DNA from: JADKIH01 sp031367345
GTDB taxonomy: Bacteria; Bacteroidota; Bacteroidia; AKYH767-A; 2013-40CM-41-45
DNA length: 33,757 nucleotides
Assembly: GCA_031367345.1 (NCBI GenBank)
Contig: JANLPR010000193.1
Location: forward strand, 1 to 33,757
Direction of reading: 5' to 3'
The position numbers and the translations under genes are program-made. Within the stretch, counting starts at the first letter, position 1; each line of letters starts with the position of its first letter. This document shows positions 1 to 6,922 of the stretch, one piece after another. Below the pieces are notes generated by a model that saw only the letters and a program-made list of their open reading frames with translations, was not told the DNA's origin and did not search any database.

Positions 1-403
1 AAACACGGAGAGACATAGAGAGCACGGAGAAAAACACGGAGAAATAGCTCTGAGGTTCTTCCTTTTTCTCACTGTAATAAAATGCCGGTTCAATTAGATG
101 AGCGCTCTCATCAAGTACTCGGTTGATTAAACACGGAGAGACATAGAGAGTACGGAGAAATACACGGAGAAACAACTCTTTGGTTAATCCCTTTTAAATT
201 GCCGGTTCAATTAGATAAGCGCTCTCATCAAGTACTTGGTTGATTAAACACGGAGAGACATAGAGAGCACGGAGAAAAACACGGAGAAATAGCTCTGAGG
301 TTCTTCCTTTTTCTCAGTGTAATAAAGTCGGTTCAATTAGATAAGCGCTCTCGTCAAGTACTCGGTTGATTAAACACGGAGAGACATGGAGTGCACGGAG
401 AAA
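1..403. repeat. Left tandem array of a 117-128 bp repeat
   Basis: Three full units (1-128, 129-245, 246-371) and a partial fourth (372-403) start with aaacacggagagacat and contain several cacggagaaa motifs. Each unit continues through a pyrimidine-rich block (ttcttcctttttctcag in units 1 and 3, ttaatcccttttaaatt in unit 2), then ggttcaattaga, agcgctct, caagtact and ggttgatt. The two block variants account for the two unit lengths. Unit 1 can form a short hairpin (gatgag/ctcatc). The same repeat recurs at 3571-4080. No plausible protein is encoded; open frames here overlap the repeats. Confidence 0.93.
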
Positions 404-542
404 GGGCTACGTGGTTTTTCTTTTCACTGTTTGTTGCACTACTGCACGTTTACCGAACAAAGCCCTTCTTTTTTTTATTTCTTTTAAGTATTTATGTTAT
501 GTTCAGTTATACTCTTCTTATGATGCCGAAATATTTCAAGTT

Positions 543-1406
543 TTATTCTTTCTCGCCAACAGCTACAACCATTTCACAAGGTCCGACAAAACCCTTCTCT
601 GTTTCAAACTTTTTCAGTTCTAGTTCAATTTCTTCCCAAACAGTTTGTTTTTCTGAATCAGATAAGACACTCAACATTTGATGCAATGCACCGAATGATT
701 CTCTCTCAAACTGCACACAATCTTTTGCAAAAGGCAAATGTAAAGGTGAATCTACGAGCACCGATTTTACATTAATGAAACCTGCTTGCATGAATGCTTT
801 TTCAATTACACCATCTGCACCTAAACTGAACGGACCAGGTTGACCGGGGAGCGGAGGTGGTAGTTTCGCACGGTTACGAATAATAGAAACAGGAACTGAA
901 AAGAATTTATTTTTGTCAGGAGTTGAATAAACGATAGCCGCAACTTTTCCTCCCGGTTTTAGCACACGCAACATTTCTTTTAATGCTCGTTGCTGGTCTG
1001 GAAAATAAATAAGCCCCACTCTTGAAATAACTGCATCAAATGTTGCATCAGCTATAGTAAGATTTTCTCCATCCATTACTTGGGTTTCAATATTATTTAG
1101 GCCTGCCTTCTTTGCCATTTGCTGTGCAAACTCAAGAATATTAGAGGAGATGTCAGTAGCAAGAACATAACCTGTTGCCCCAACTTGTTTTGCTGTGGTT
1201 ATAGATTGCTCACCCGCACCCGCAGCAACATCAAGCACACGATGTCCTAAGGAGATGCCTGCCATCTCTAACATTGTTTCTGTGGCTTTACCCAGCCATT
1301 GATTGAGCGTAGGACTCCATCGGAACCATGCTTCTGCTGCTGCTTGCCATTGGTCGTGTGTTGTGTTTTTGTATTTAACAGGGTCAAATTGTGGTGTTGT
1401 TTCCAT
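543..1406 (-). CDS. Class I SAM-dependent methyltransferase (UbiE/COQ5-like)
   Basis: This 287-residue protein has a Rossmann-type methyltransferase core. Motif I (VLDVAAGAGEQS, residues 57-68) binds S-adenosylmethionine, an acidic ribose-binding Asp follows in ATDIS (about D85), and the post-core LKPGGKVAAI segment matches the beta-5 region of UbiE-type enzymes. The protein should be cytoplasmic. The substrate cannot be read from sequence, and nothing nearby suggests quinone synthesis, so a ubiE symbol is not justified. The start is an ATG preceded by an A/T-rich leader. The gene is isolated between a repeat array and an attC-like spacer, has the same direction as the lipoprotein gene upstream, and reads as an accessory gene. 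It appears intact. Confidence 0.9.
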   Translation of the reverse strand: METTPQFDPVKYKNTTHDQWQAAAEAWFRWSPTLNQWLGKATETMLEMAGISLGHRVLDVAAGAGEQSITTAKQVGATGYVLATDISSNILEFAQQMAKKAGLNNIETQVMDGENLTIADATFDAVISRVGLIYFPDQQRALKEMLRVLKPGGKVAAIVYSTPDKNKFFSVPVSIIRNRAKLPPPLPGQPGPFSLGADGVIEKAFMQAGFINVKSVLVDSPLHLPFAKDCVQFERESFGALHQMLSVLSDSEKQTVWEEIELELKKFETEKGFVGPCEMVVAVGEKE

Positions 1407-1469
1407 TTTATTTATTTAAGTGATGTCGTTCGTTTTATTTCTGACGGTTAAGATTTGCAAGGTCGCCAA

Positions 1470-1612
1470 ATAATTGCTCATAACGATTCGCAAATAGGTG
1501 CAGGGGGTGCCTACTAAATTTACAACGAAGAACAAAACTTCTCATTTACCACTCGCCTGTCCTACGAAGCACTTAAACCACGCTTGAGCTTTTTTGCTGT
1601 TATAGGGCGTTT
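1470..1612 (-). other. attC-like spacer between two codirectional accessory genes
   Basis: Read on the minus strand, the spacer begins just after the lipoprotein stop with cctataacagcaaa and ends about 120 bases later with tttgcgaatcgttatgagc. The outer ends pair as ataac/gttat and the next blocks as gcaaa/tttgc, with unequal spacers. This resembles the R''-L''/L'-R' layout of integron attC sites and falls in their size range. The boxes do not match the RYYYAAC/GTTRRRY consensus exactly, and no integrase is in the window. Both flanking genes share aacgacat shortly before their ATG, as cassettes carrying a common leader might. Confidence 0.4.
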
Positions 1613-1617
1613 TTATT

Positions 1618-2217
1618 TCATTTATTCATAGCTTTTATGATTTTCTCTCGCTCTTGTTCCTCCCAATATTCTTGTATGTCTAAGTTGACTTTAATTACCT
1701 TTATTTTACAGTTTTTATTGTCACAGGCCAGGTCTTCCCAAATTTTTACGTGGTCTTTATTCAATTTTCCTGTCCAAACAGTCCAGTAAATCAATAAGTA
1801 AAAGTCAGCAGGCTCACGTTGCTTTAATAAATTCCCATTTAAATCCCTGAATTTATTTAGCTCTGTTTTTAGGTCAGAGCTGTCTAGTTCATTGTACTTG
1901 TCGTTCAGATTTAACGATGGAATAAACTGAACTAATCCTGCATTACAAGAGGTATCCGTCTGCCTATACTCAATGTATTTTCCGTTTCTGTCATAAATAG
2001 CTCCTTCTGGAATACTTTGACCATTTAGCACGTAGAGAAAATCTTTGCTGTTTACCGTTACAATATTCGATGTATCAAGGTTGTACTTGAGTGCTTTTAT
2101 TGTAATTGTCTTCTCATTTTCTATGTCGGGGTCTTTTATCCCATATATCTTCATCATAATTGGTTGACAGCTTACCAAAATCAAGAGCGAGAATATAAAT
2201 ATTAATTTCTTTTTCAT
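1618..2217 (-). CDS. Orphan lipoprotein, possibly thioredoxin-like fold
   Basis: This 199-residue protein has a lysine-rich N-terminus, a hydrophobic stretch and a lipobox ending in Cys17 (LVSC), so it is predicted to be lipidated and anchored in the envelope. No family is recognised with certainty. Residues 138-153 (DFYLLIYWTVWTGKLN) followed by a VIKVNLD strand resemble the beta-strand/active-site/helix/beta-strand order of thioredoxin-like proteins. The usual CxxC is absent: the WTVWTG stretch carries no cysteine. A redox role is therefore not supported; a binding or chaperone role is only a guess. It is codirectional with the methyltransferase and separated from it by the attC-like spacer. 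It appears intact. Confidence 0.75.
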   Translation of the reverse strand: MKKKLIFIFSLLILVSCQPIMMKIYGIKDPDIENEKTITIKALKYNLDTSNIVTVNSKDFLYVLNGQSIPEGAIYDRNGKYIEYRQTDTSCNAGLVQFIPSLNLNDKYNELDSSDLKTELNKFRDLNGNLLKQREPADFYLLIYWTVWTGKLNKDHVKIWEDLACDNKNCKIKVIKVNLDIQEYWEEQEREKIIKAMNK

Positions 2218-2280
2218 TTTGCTATGTCGTTTTTAAACTGTAAACCATTATCAGGATTAACTAACTAAACTATAAACTTT

Positions 2281-2313
2281 TTTTAGGACTGGTCATACTG
2301 ACTTGTCCTAAAA
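2281..2313. other. 9 bp inverted repeat near the left end of the IS remnant
   Basis: ttttaggac (2281-2289) and gtcctaaaa (2305-2313) are perfect inverted complements around a 15-base loop. The pair lies just before the first transposase codons and after the divergent lipoprotein gene. It could be part of the insertion-sequence end, an operator or a terminator. The true terminal repeat cannot be confirmed because the right end of the element is missing. Confidence 0.5.
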
Positions 2314-2338
2314 TAGGTTTATACAAATCTATCAAAAA

Positions 2339-2703
2339 ATGACAAAGAAAATAGTACAAAAAAAAGTGCGGCATTTTACAAAAGAAGAGCAACATCAGAT
2401 TATCCAAGAGATGCTTGATAAAGGATGCACTAAACGAGAAATTTGGGTAAAATTTACCGGGCAGGTGGAGGAACATAGACAACTTCTTCGTTGGATGAAA
2501 AAATTTGGATATCCAACGAAAGAAAAATTGTACAAATGCCAAGAAAAAGAAAATAGAAGCTGGAGTTCATCGAAGCTGAAGAATCATTTGAAAACCTTCA
2601 GCTAAAGAAAAGAATTAAAGAATTGGAGCGGCAATTAAAAGATGCCGAACTGAAAGCAATCGCATTTTCTACGATGGTCGACATTGCAGAAAAAGAATTT
2701 TAA
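2339..2703 (+). pseudogene. IS3-family OrfA (HTH + leucine zipper), frameshifted
   Basis: The first part (2339 to about 2550) encodes a helix-turn-helix region (FTKEEQHQIIQEMLDKG) that would bind the terminal repeats. The frame then moves by -1 near 2550-2557. The continuation (about 2557-2703) reads KLEFIEAEESFENLQLKKR and ends in EKEF-stop, a coiled coil typical of OrfA dimerisation. The break is in the middle of orfA, not at the usual frameshift site, so it is probably a lesion. An a5g run at 2690-2695 near the end of the second part is where a programmed -1 shift into orfB would be expected. Confidence 0.7.
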
Positions 2704-3570
2704 ATTCCAATTCGAAAAAAATTCAATACCAAGCGATAGAAGCAATGCAGAAAAATTTTGCACGCATAGGATTAGCCAGACTCTGCGGATGGTTCGGTAT
2801 CACCAGACAGGCTTATTATCAAAACAATTGGGAGGGCGTTTCTACTTCACTTGAAGAGGAACTAATGCTACAGCAAGTAAAAATAATCCGAATCAATCAT
2901 AAACGAATGGGCACGCGAAAGCTTTATGAAATGCTGCAATCGTTTTTGCAAGAACACGCTATAAAAATGGGTCGCGATGGATTATTCAATCTGCTTTCTG
3001 CCAATCACATGTTAGTTAGAAAACGCAAGCGTAGAATCAAAACGACCAACTCTTTTCATTGGTTAAGAAAGTATCCAAATTTAATCCGAGGATTTATTCC
3101 TACTGCGATCAATCAATTATGGGTGAGCGATATTACCTATTGGAAGTTGGAGAAAAATCCGGTATACATTAGTTTCATCACTGATGTATATTCCCATAAA
3201 ATTGTTGGATACCAAGTTGCAGACACTATGGGGGCGATAGAAAGTGTTCGTGCATTACAAATGGCCAATTGACACCCTCGGAGATTTGACGCCGGCTAAT
3301 CTAATCCACCATAGCGATAGGGGTATTTAGTATTGTAGTCAGTCGTATACTAAACTTCTAAAAGAAAGTGGAAACCAAATTATCATGGCAGAAAATGGAG
3401 ATCCGTTAGAGAATGCCGTTGCAGAAAGAGAGAATGGAATTATTAAAGATGAATACGTGGACAACTATCAAATCCATTCTATTGAAGAAGCAAAAGAGTT
3501 GCTGAAAGCAGTTATTGATCTTTATAATAATGAAAGACCTCACATAAGCATCAGCAACTTTAGACAAAGC
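2703..3570 (+). pseudogene. IS3-family OrfB transposase (DDE), broken and truncated
   Basis: The intact part (ATG at 2745; the same frame is open back to before 2703) contains HTH_21-like residues (KRMGTRKLYEML) and the first catalytic Asp in QLWVSDITYW. Three lesions follow. An extra A at about 3267 shifts the frame after ALQMA. A TAG at 3328-3330 replaces the Gln expected after HHSDRGI, which carries the second catalytic Asp. The C-terminus (YNNERPH) runs into repeat sequence at about 3571. The catalytic Glu region (NAVAERENGIIKDEY) is still readable after the stop. The gene cannot make an active transposase without several repairs. Confidence 0.85.
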
Positions 3571-4080
3571 GAGCACGGAGAAATGGCTCTGAGGTTAATC
3601 CCTTTTAAATTGCCGGTTCAATTATGTAAGCGCTCTCGTCAAGTACTCGGTTGATTAAACACGGAGAGACATAAAGAGCACGGAGAAAAACACGGAGAAA
3701 TAGCTCTGAGGTTCTTCCTTTTTCTCAGTGTAATAAAGCCTGTTCAATTAGTTAAGCGCTCTCGTCAAGTACTCGGTTGATTAAACACGGAGAGACATGG
3801 AGTGCACGGAGAAATACACGGAGAAATGGCTCTGAGGTTCTTCCTTTTTCTCAGTGTAATAAAATGCCGGTTCAATTAGATAAGCGCTCTCGTCAAGTAC
3901 TCGGTTGATTAAACACGGAGATACATAGAGAGCACGGAGAAAAACACGGAGAAATAGCTCTGAGGTTCTTCCTTTTTCTCAGTATAATAAAGTCGGTTCA
4001 ATTAGATAAGCGCTCTCGTCAAGTACTCGGTTGATTAAACACGGAGAGACATAGTTTACACGGAGAAAAACACGGAGAAA
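3571..4080. repeat. Right tandem array of the 117-128 bp repeat
   Basis: A partial unit (3571-3656) begins at gagcacggagaaa inside the transposase reading frame. Three full units follow (3657-3782, 3783-3910, 3911-4036), then a short partial unit (4037-4080). The first partial is of the ttaatcccttttaaatt subtype and the full ones are of the ttcttcctttttctcag subtype. Unit 3783-3910 shares the acatggagtgcacgg variant with the broken left unit at 372-403. The array ends about 60 bases before the kbl start. Confidence 0.93.
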
Positions 4081-4117
4081 CAAATAAATTGCTCGATACT
4101 TTCAAAAAGATTGTCAG

Positions 4118-4125
4118 TATATTTA
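4118..4125 (+). promoter_or_regulatory. Candidate -7 box for kbl-rnhA
   Basis: tatattta matches the Bacteroidota -7 consensus TAnnTTTG except for the last base. It lies 17 bases before the kbl ATG and just after the repeat array. No well-placed -33 TTTG is seen; the nearest TTG (4089-4091) is 26 bases upstream, longer than usual. Confidence 0.35.
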
Positions 4126-4142
4126 CCGCAAAGAAAGTAAAG

Positions 4143-5333
4143 ATGTATAAAACACTGCAACCAGTATTAAAAGCCGAGTTAGCTGAGATTGAGTCGGCAG
4201 GTTTGTTTAAACAAGAACGAATAATATCTTCCCCACAAGGAGCAGACATTATTACCAATGGTAAGCATGTAATTAATTTTTGTGCGAACAATTATTTAGG
4301 TTTGAGTTCACATCCGCGAGTTATTGAAGCTGCTAAAAAGGCGATTGACACACATGGTTATGGGATGTCGTCAGTGCGTTTTATTTGTGGAACACAGGAT
4401 ATACACAAAGAGTTGGAGGCGAAAATTTCTGCATTTTTAGGAACAGAAGATACTATTTTGTATGCAGCAGCATTCGATGCTAATGGTGGAGTATTTGAGC
4501 CATTACTTAACGAAGAGGATGGATTAATTAGCGATGAATTAAATCACGCTTCTATCATTGATGGGGTACGATTATGTAAAGCTCAGCGATTCAGATACAA
4601 GCATAATAACATGGAGGAATTAGAGAAAATTCTTCAAGACACGCAACACTTACGACACAGAATGATTGTGACCGACGGAGTTTTTAGCATGGATGGAACA
4701 ATTGCACAACTGGATAAAATTGTTGCATTGGCGGAAAAATACAATGCTATAATTATGATCGATGAATGTCACAGTAGTGGTTTTATGGGAAAGACGGGTA
4801 AAGGAACACATGAATATCATAATGTAATTGGGAAAATAGATATTATTACCGGTACACTTGGTAAAGCATTGGGAGGTGCAATGGGAGGATTTACGAGTGG
4901 AAGAAAAGAGATCATTGATATTTTACGTCAGCGTTCACGTCCGTATTTGTTTTCGAATTCTTTGGCTCCAAGTATTGTTGGAGCGTCTATTGCGGTGCTT
5001 GATATGCTGAATGAAACAACCATGCTAAGAGACAAGTTATGGGAAAACACAAAATATTTTCGTGAAAAAATAACAGCAGCCGGTTTTGATATTAAAGCCG
5101 GTGAGCATCCAATTATTCCGATTATGCTTTATGAGGCGAAGCTAGCACAAGACTTTGCTGCGAAATTGTTAGAAGAAGGAATTTATGTCGTCGGATTTTT
5201 TTATCCGGTGGTAGCAAAAGGAAATGCACGGATTAGAGTTCAGATTTCAGCGGGACATGAGCGTGCGCATTTGGATAAAGCGATAGCGGCTTTTACAAAA
5301 GTTGGTCGTGAATTAGGAGTTATTAAAGCCTAA
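4143..5333 (+). CDS. kbl: Glycine C-acetyltransferase (2-amino-3-ketobutyrate CoA ligase)
   Basis: This PLP enzyme cleaves 2-amino-3-ketobutyrate with CoA to glycine and acetyl-CoA in threonine breakdown. The 396-residue product is close to the E. coli length. It has the alpha-oxoamine synthase pattern: NNYLGL near residue 50, the His that stacks on PLP in LNHASIIDG (H136), IDECHSSG (D207, H210) and the PLP-binding lysine in TGTLGKALGG (K241). The ATG at 4143 gives the standard MYKTLQPVLK start and follows an A-rich leader; an in-frame TTG at 4089 would add 18 residues unlike the family. rnhA follows after 6 bases. No threonine dehydrogenase gene is in the window. Confidence 0.96.
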   Translation: MYKTLQPVLKAELAEIESAGLFKQERIISSPQGADIITNGKHVINFCANNYLGLSSHPRVIEAAKKAIDTHGYGMSSVRFICGTQDIHKELEAKISAFLGTEDTILYAAAFDANGGVFEPLLNEEDGLISDELNHASIIDGVRLCKAQRFRYKHNNMEELEKILQDTQHLRHRMIVTDGVFSMDGTIAQLDKIVALAEKYNAIIMIDECHSSGFMGKTGKGTHEYHNVIGKIDIITGTLGKALGGAMGGFTSGRKEIIDILRQRSRPYLFSNSLAPSIVGASIAVLDMLNETTMLRDKLWENTKYFREKITAAGFDIKAGEHPIIPIMLYEAKLAQDFAAKLLEEGIYVVGFFYPVVAKGNARIRVQISAGHERAHLDKAIAAFTKVGRELGVIKA

Positions 5334-5339
5334 CAATAG

Positions 5340-5816
5340 ATGATCTCAATTTATACTGATGGAAGTTCGAAAGGAAATCCGGGCCCGGGGGGCTATGGAG
5401 TTGTAATGATCTATGGAAATCTAAGAAAAGAAATTTCTGAGGGGTTCCGTTTGACTACAAACAATCGCATGGAGTTAATGAGTGTAATAGTGGCGTTGGA
5501 GACGTTGAAAAAGGAAGGGGAGAATGTTACCATTTATAGTGATTCAAAATATGTAGTAGATTCAGTAGAAAAAAAATGGGTATTTGGCTGGGAAAAAAAA
5601 TATTTTAACGGCAAGAAGAATGCAGATTTATGGATTCGTTTTTTAAGAATATTCAGAAAGCACCAAGTGAAATTTGTTTGGGTGAAAGGACATGCCTCAA
5701 ATAAGGAAAATAATAGATGTGATGTTCTTGCATTAACTGCCGCCGGAGGTATTAATTTAAGAGCAGATTCTGAGTATGAACGTATCGGGAAGTTAAGTGA
5801 AGGAGATCTTTTATAA
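5340..5816 (+). CDS. rnhA: Ribonuclease HI
   Basis: This 158-residue cytoplasmic enzyme cuts the RNA strand of RNA-DNA hybrids. All four carboxylates are present: D7 (YTDGSS), E45 (NNRMELMS), D68 (YSDSKYV) and D128 (NNRCDVLA). The catalytic His is H118 in WVKGHAS. The basic-protrusion region (about residues 78-95, GWEKKYFNGKKN) is kept, as in bacterial RNase HI. The ATG lies 6 bases after kbl, so the two are probably cotranscribed; the pairing has no obvious functional logic. Confidence 0.96.
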   Translation: MISIYTDGSSKGNPGPGGYGVVMIYGNLRKEISEGFRLTTNNRMELMSVIVALETLKKEGENVTIYSDSKYVVDSVEKKWVFGWEKKYFNGKKNADLWIRFLRIFRKHQVKFVWVKGHASNKENNRCDVLALTAAGGINLRADSEYERIGKLSEGDLL

Positions 5817-5880
5817 AAATTGTCAGTTTAGTCATCTTTTGTAATTTTTTGATTGTGCCTTATTATTTGTAAACGTTGAT

Positions 5881-5983
5881 GTTGTTTTTTCCTTGTTTAT
5901 GAAAGTAACGTGCAATAAAAAGTAGTTACCCTTTTATTAGAAAGAGGTTGTTTTTTCCTTGTTTATGAAAGTAACGTGCAATA
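5881..5983 (+). repeat. 37 bp exact direct repeat, two copies 66 bp apart
   Basis: Copies at 5881-5917 and 5947-5983 both begin gttgttttttccttg and end agtaacgtgcaata. The 29-base spacer between them is unrelated. Each copy contains an ATG. The frames would give MKVTCNKK (8 codons) and MKVTCNTKGKVAFCKQD (17 codons). Nothing else supports translation. Confidence 0.85.
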
Positions 5984-6256
5984 CTAAAGGAAAAGTTGCC
6001 TTTTGTAAGCAGGACTAGGATTCAAAGCGTTTTTTTTATTACCAACCACTAAATAACAATAGAGTACTAATTGCGTTTAAATCAAAAAAAGCAACTTTTG
6101 AGGAATATCGAAAACCAATTACTCAATCTTACTCGAACGCCATGTGTTAAAATAATATGTTTGTTTCAATAGAAAAATTTAAAGTTTAAGGCAAATTATT
6201 CAAAGATTATACCTCAATTAATTACCTATTTCTTAATCGTTGATTTTATCGCAATT

Positions 6257-6312
6257 GAAAGTGAATTTATAAGAGTTATTAATTTACGAATTATAGTTCA
6301 CTTTCTTTTTTT
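6257..6312 (+). terminator. Hairpin plus T7 tract upstream of the 173-residue gene
   Basis: gaaagtgaa (6257-6265) pairs exactly with ttcactttc (6297-6305), and ttata beneath it extends the stem with a small asymmetry. Seven T residues follow (6306-6312). In the plus direction this is an intrinsic-terminator shape. It would end transcripts coming from kbl-rnhA or from within the gap, or act as an attenuator for the gene at 6347. Confidence 0.6.
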
Positions 6313-6346
6313 GATTAGAAGTCTTCGTTTTTAAAACCAATTCAAA

Positions 6347-6868
6347 ATGAAAGCCGCAAATTATTTACTAACCACTCCTATCCTTTTCTACATGGCATTT
6401 TGCATCCATTCTTATTTTAAGAACAATAAGCTTTTTCAAAAAACAAAAAGCAAGATTTCCGGAAAATCGAATATTCAAGTTTTCTATTACGGGCAAGAAT
6501 ACATCACTGCGATGAACACTTCGATTCATTTTGCAATTCCATCGAATGTTGCGTTGGAAATTATGGATTCGAATTTACTTTTATTTTATTTTCAAACCGA
6601 TAATGATAGTTGGTATTATGCCGATGGTAGTGGTGCAATAGGAAGTGCTCAGTCCAGGTTTTATATGACGGCTTCCGGAATTAATTTTTACCTCTACGAT
6701 ATTAATGGGAACCCATACAATGGACCCAAAGTTACTTTTAATAAATTCAAATTATTGATAATCCCTTCTCATGTATTGATGGGCAATGGGGTCGGTAATA
6801 TTCAAAACTACAATGAAGTGATGCGTAATTTAGGTCTCTTGTTAGCCTTTGTGGTTTTAACTCTTTAG
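6347..6868 (+). CDS. Hypothetical protein with N-terminal membrane segment
   Basis: This 173-residue protein is not recognised. Residues 6-24 are hydrophobic (YLLTTPILFYMAFCI) and could be a signal anchor or uncleaved signal. The middle (about residues 45-148) is rich in aromatic and beta-type residues, with DNDSWYYADG and KLLIIPSHVLMG, suggesting a small exported or membrane-tethered beta domain. The last residues (LGLLLAFVVLTL) are hydrophobic and end abruptly. The ATG follows an AT-rich leader 34 bases after a terminator-like hairpin, so it is probably transcribed alone. The gene converges with the giant surface protein and shares a hairpin with it. Confidence 0.65.
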   Translation: MKAANYLLTTPILFYMAFCIHSYFKNNKLFQKTKSKISGKSNIQVFYYGQEYITAMNTSIHFAIPSNVALEIMDSNLLLFYFQTDNDSWYYADGSGAIGSAQSRFYMTASGINFYLYDINGNPYNGPKVTFNKFKLLIIPSHVLMGNGVGNIQNYNEVMRNLGLLLAFVVLTL

Positions 6869-6871
6869 TTT

Positions 6872-6896
6872 CGTCCACGAGAATTATTCGTGGACG
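6872..6896. terminator. Hairpin between convergent genes
   Basis: cgtccacga (6872-6880) and tcgtggacg (6888-6896) form a perfect 9 bp GC-rich stem with a 7-base loop. It lies between the stop at 6868 and the stop of the minus-strand gene at 6923. There is no long T run directly after the stem, although ttttt occurs at 6907-6911, so it may be a shared weak terminator or an mRNA-stabilising hairpin. Confidence 0.6.
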
Positions 6897-6922
6897 TAAC
6901 CGACCCTTTTTGTACATATCAA

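Larger units (their letters stand above)
2299..3570 (+). mobile_element. Decayed IS3-family insertion sequence remnant
   Basis: The remnant has the two-frame transposase layout of IS3-family elements: a helix-turn-helix and coiled-coil orfA, then an rve-type DDE orfB in the -1 frame. The left boundary is set tentatively at tgacttgtcctaaaatagg. The right end is gone: the transposase C-terminus runs straight into the 117-128 bp repeat at about 3571, so no right inverted repeat or target duplication is visible. Confidence 0.8.
5817..6346. other. 530 bp intergenic region with direct repeats and a terminator-like hairpin
   Basis: No convincing protein gene is present. The stretch holds a 37 bp exact direct repeat (5881-5917 and 5947-5983), AT-rich sequence from 6000 to 6250 with no recognised signal, and a hairpin followed by seven T residues (6257-6312) that ends 34 bases before the next ATG. 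The layout would allow a long rnhA 3' UTR or a small RNA. Confidence 0.6.

Noticed and set aside
200..240. tRNA-like ggttcaatta T-loop segment in the repeat
   Set aside because: No matching acceptor stem, anticodon arm or D-arm; it recurs in every unit as part of the repeat.
1..403. CRISPR-like array
   Set aside because: Units are 117-128 bp and near-identical end to end, with no unique spacers and no cas genes.
366..681. Small plus-strand reading frames over the left array end
   Set aside because: They overlap repeat sequence and the 3' end of the methyltransferase on the other strand, with composition unlike a protein.
2270..2542. Minus-strand frame across the IS remnant
   Set aside because: It is the antisense shadow of the transposase OrfA.
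2545..2560. Programmed frameshift in orfA
   Set aside because: The site is mid-orfA, where IS3 elements do not shift; other lesions show the element is decayed.
404..3570. New phage-defence island
   Set aside because: The methyltransferase is of the small-molecule UbiE type, and no nuclease, helicase or restriction partner is present.
4089..4142. TTG start extending kbl by 18 residues
   Set aside because: The extra residues do not match the family, and ATG 4143 gives the standard N-terminus.
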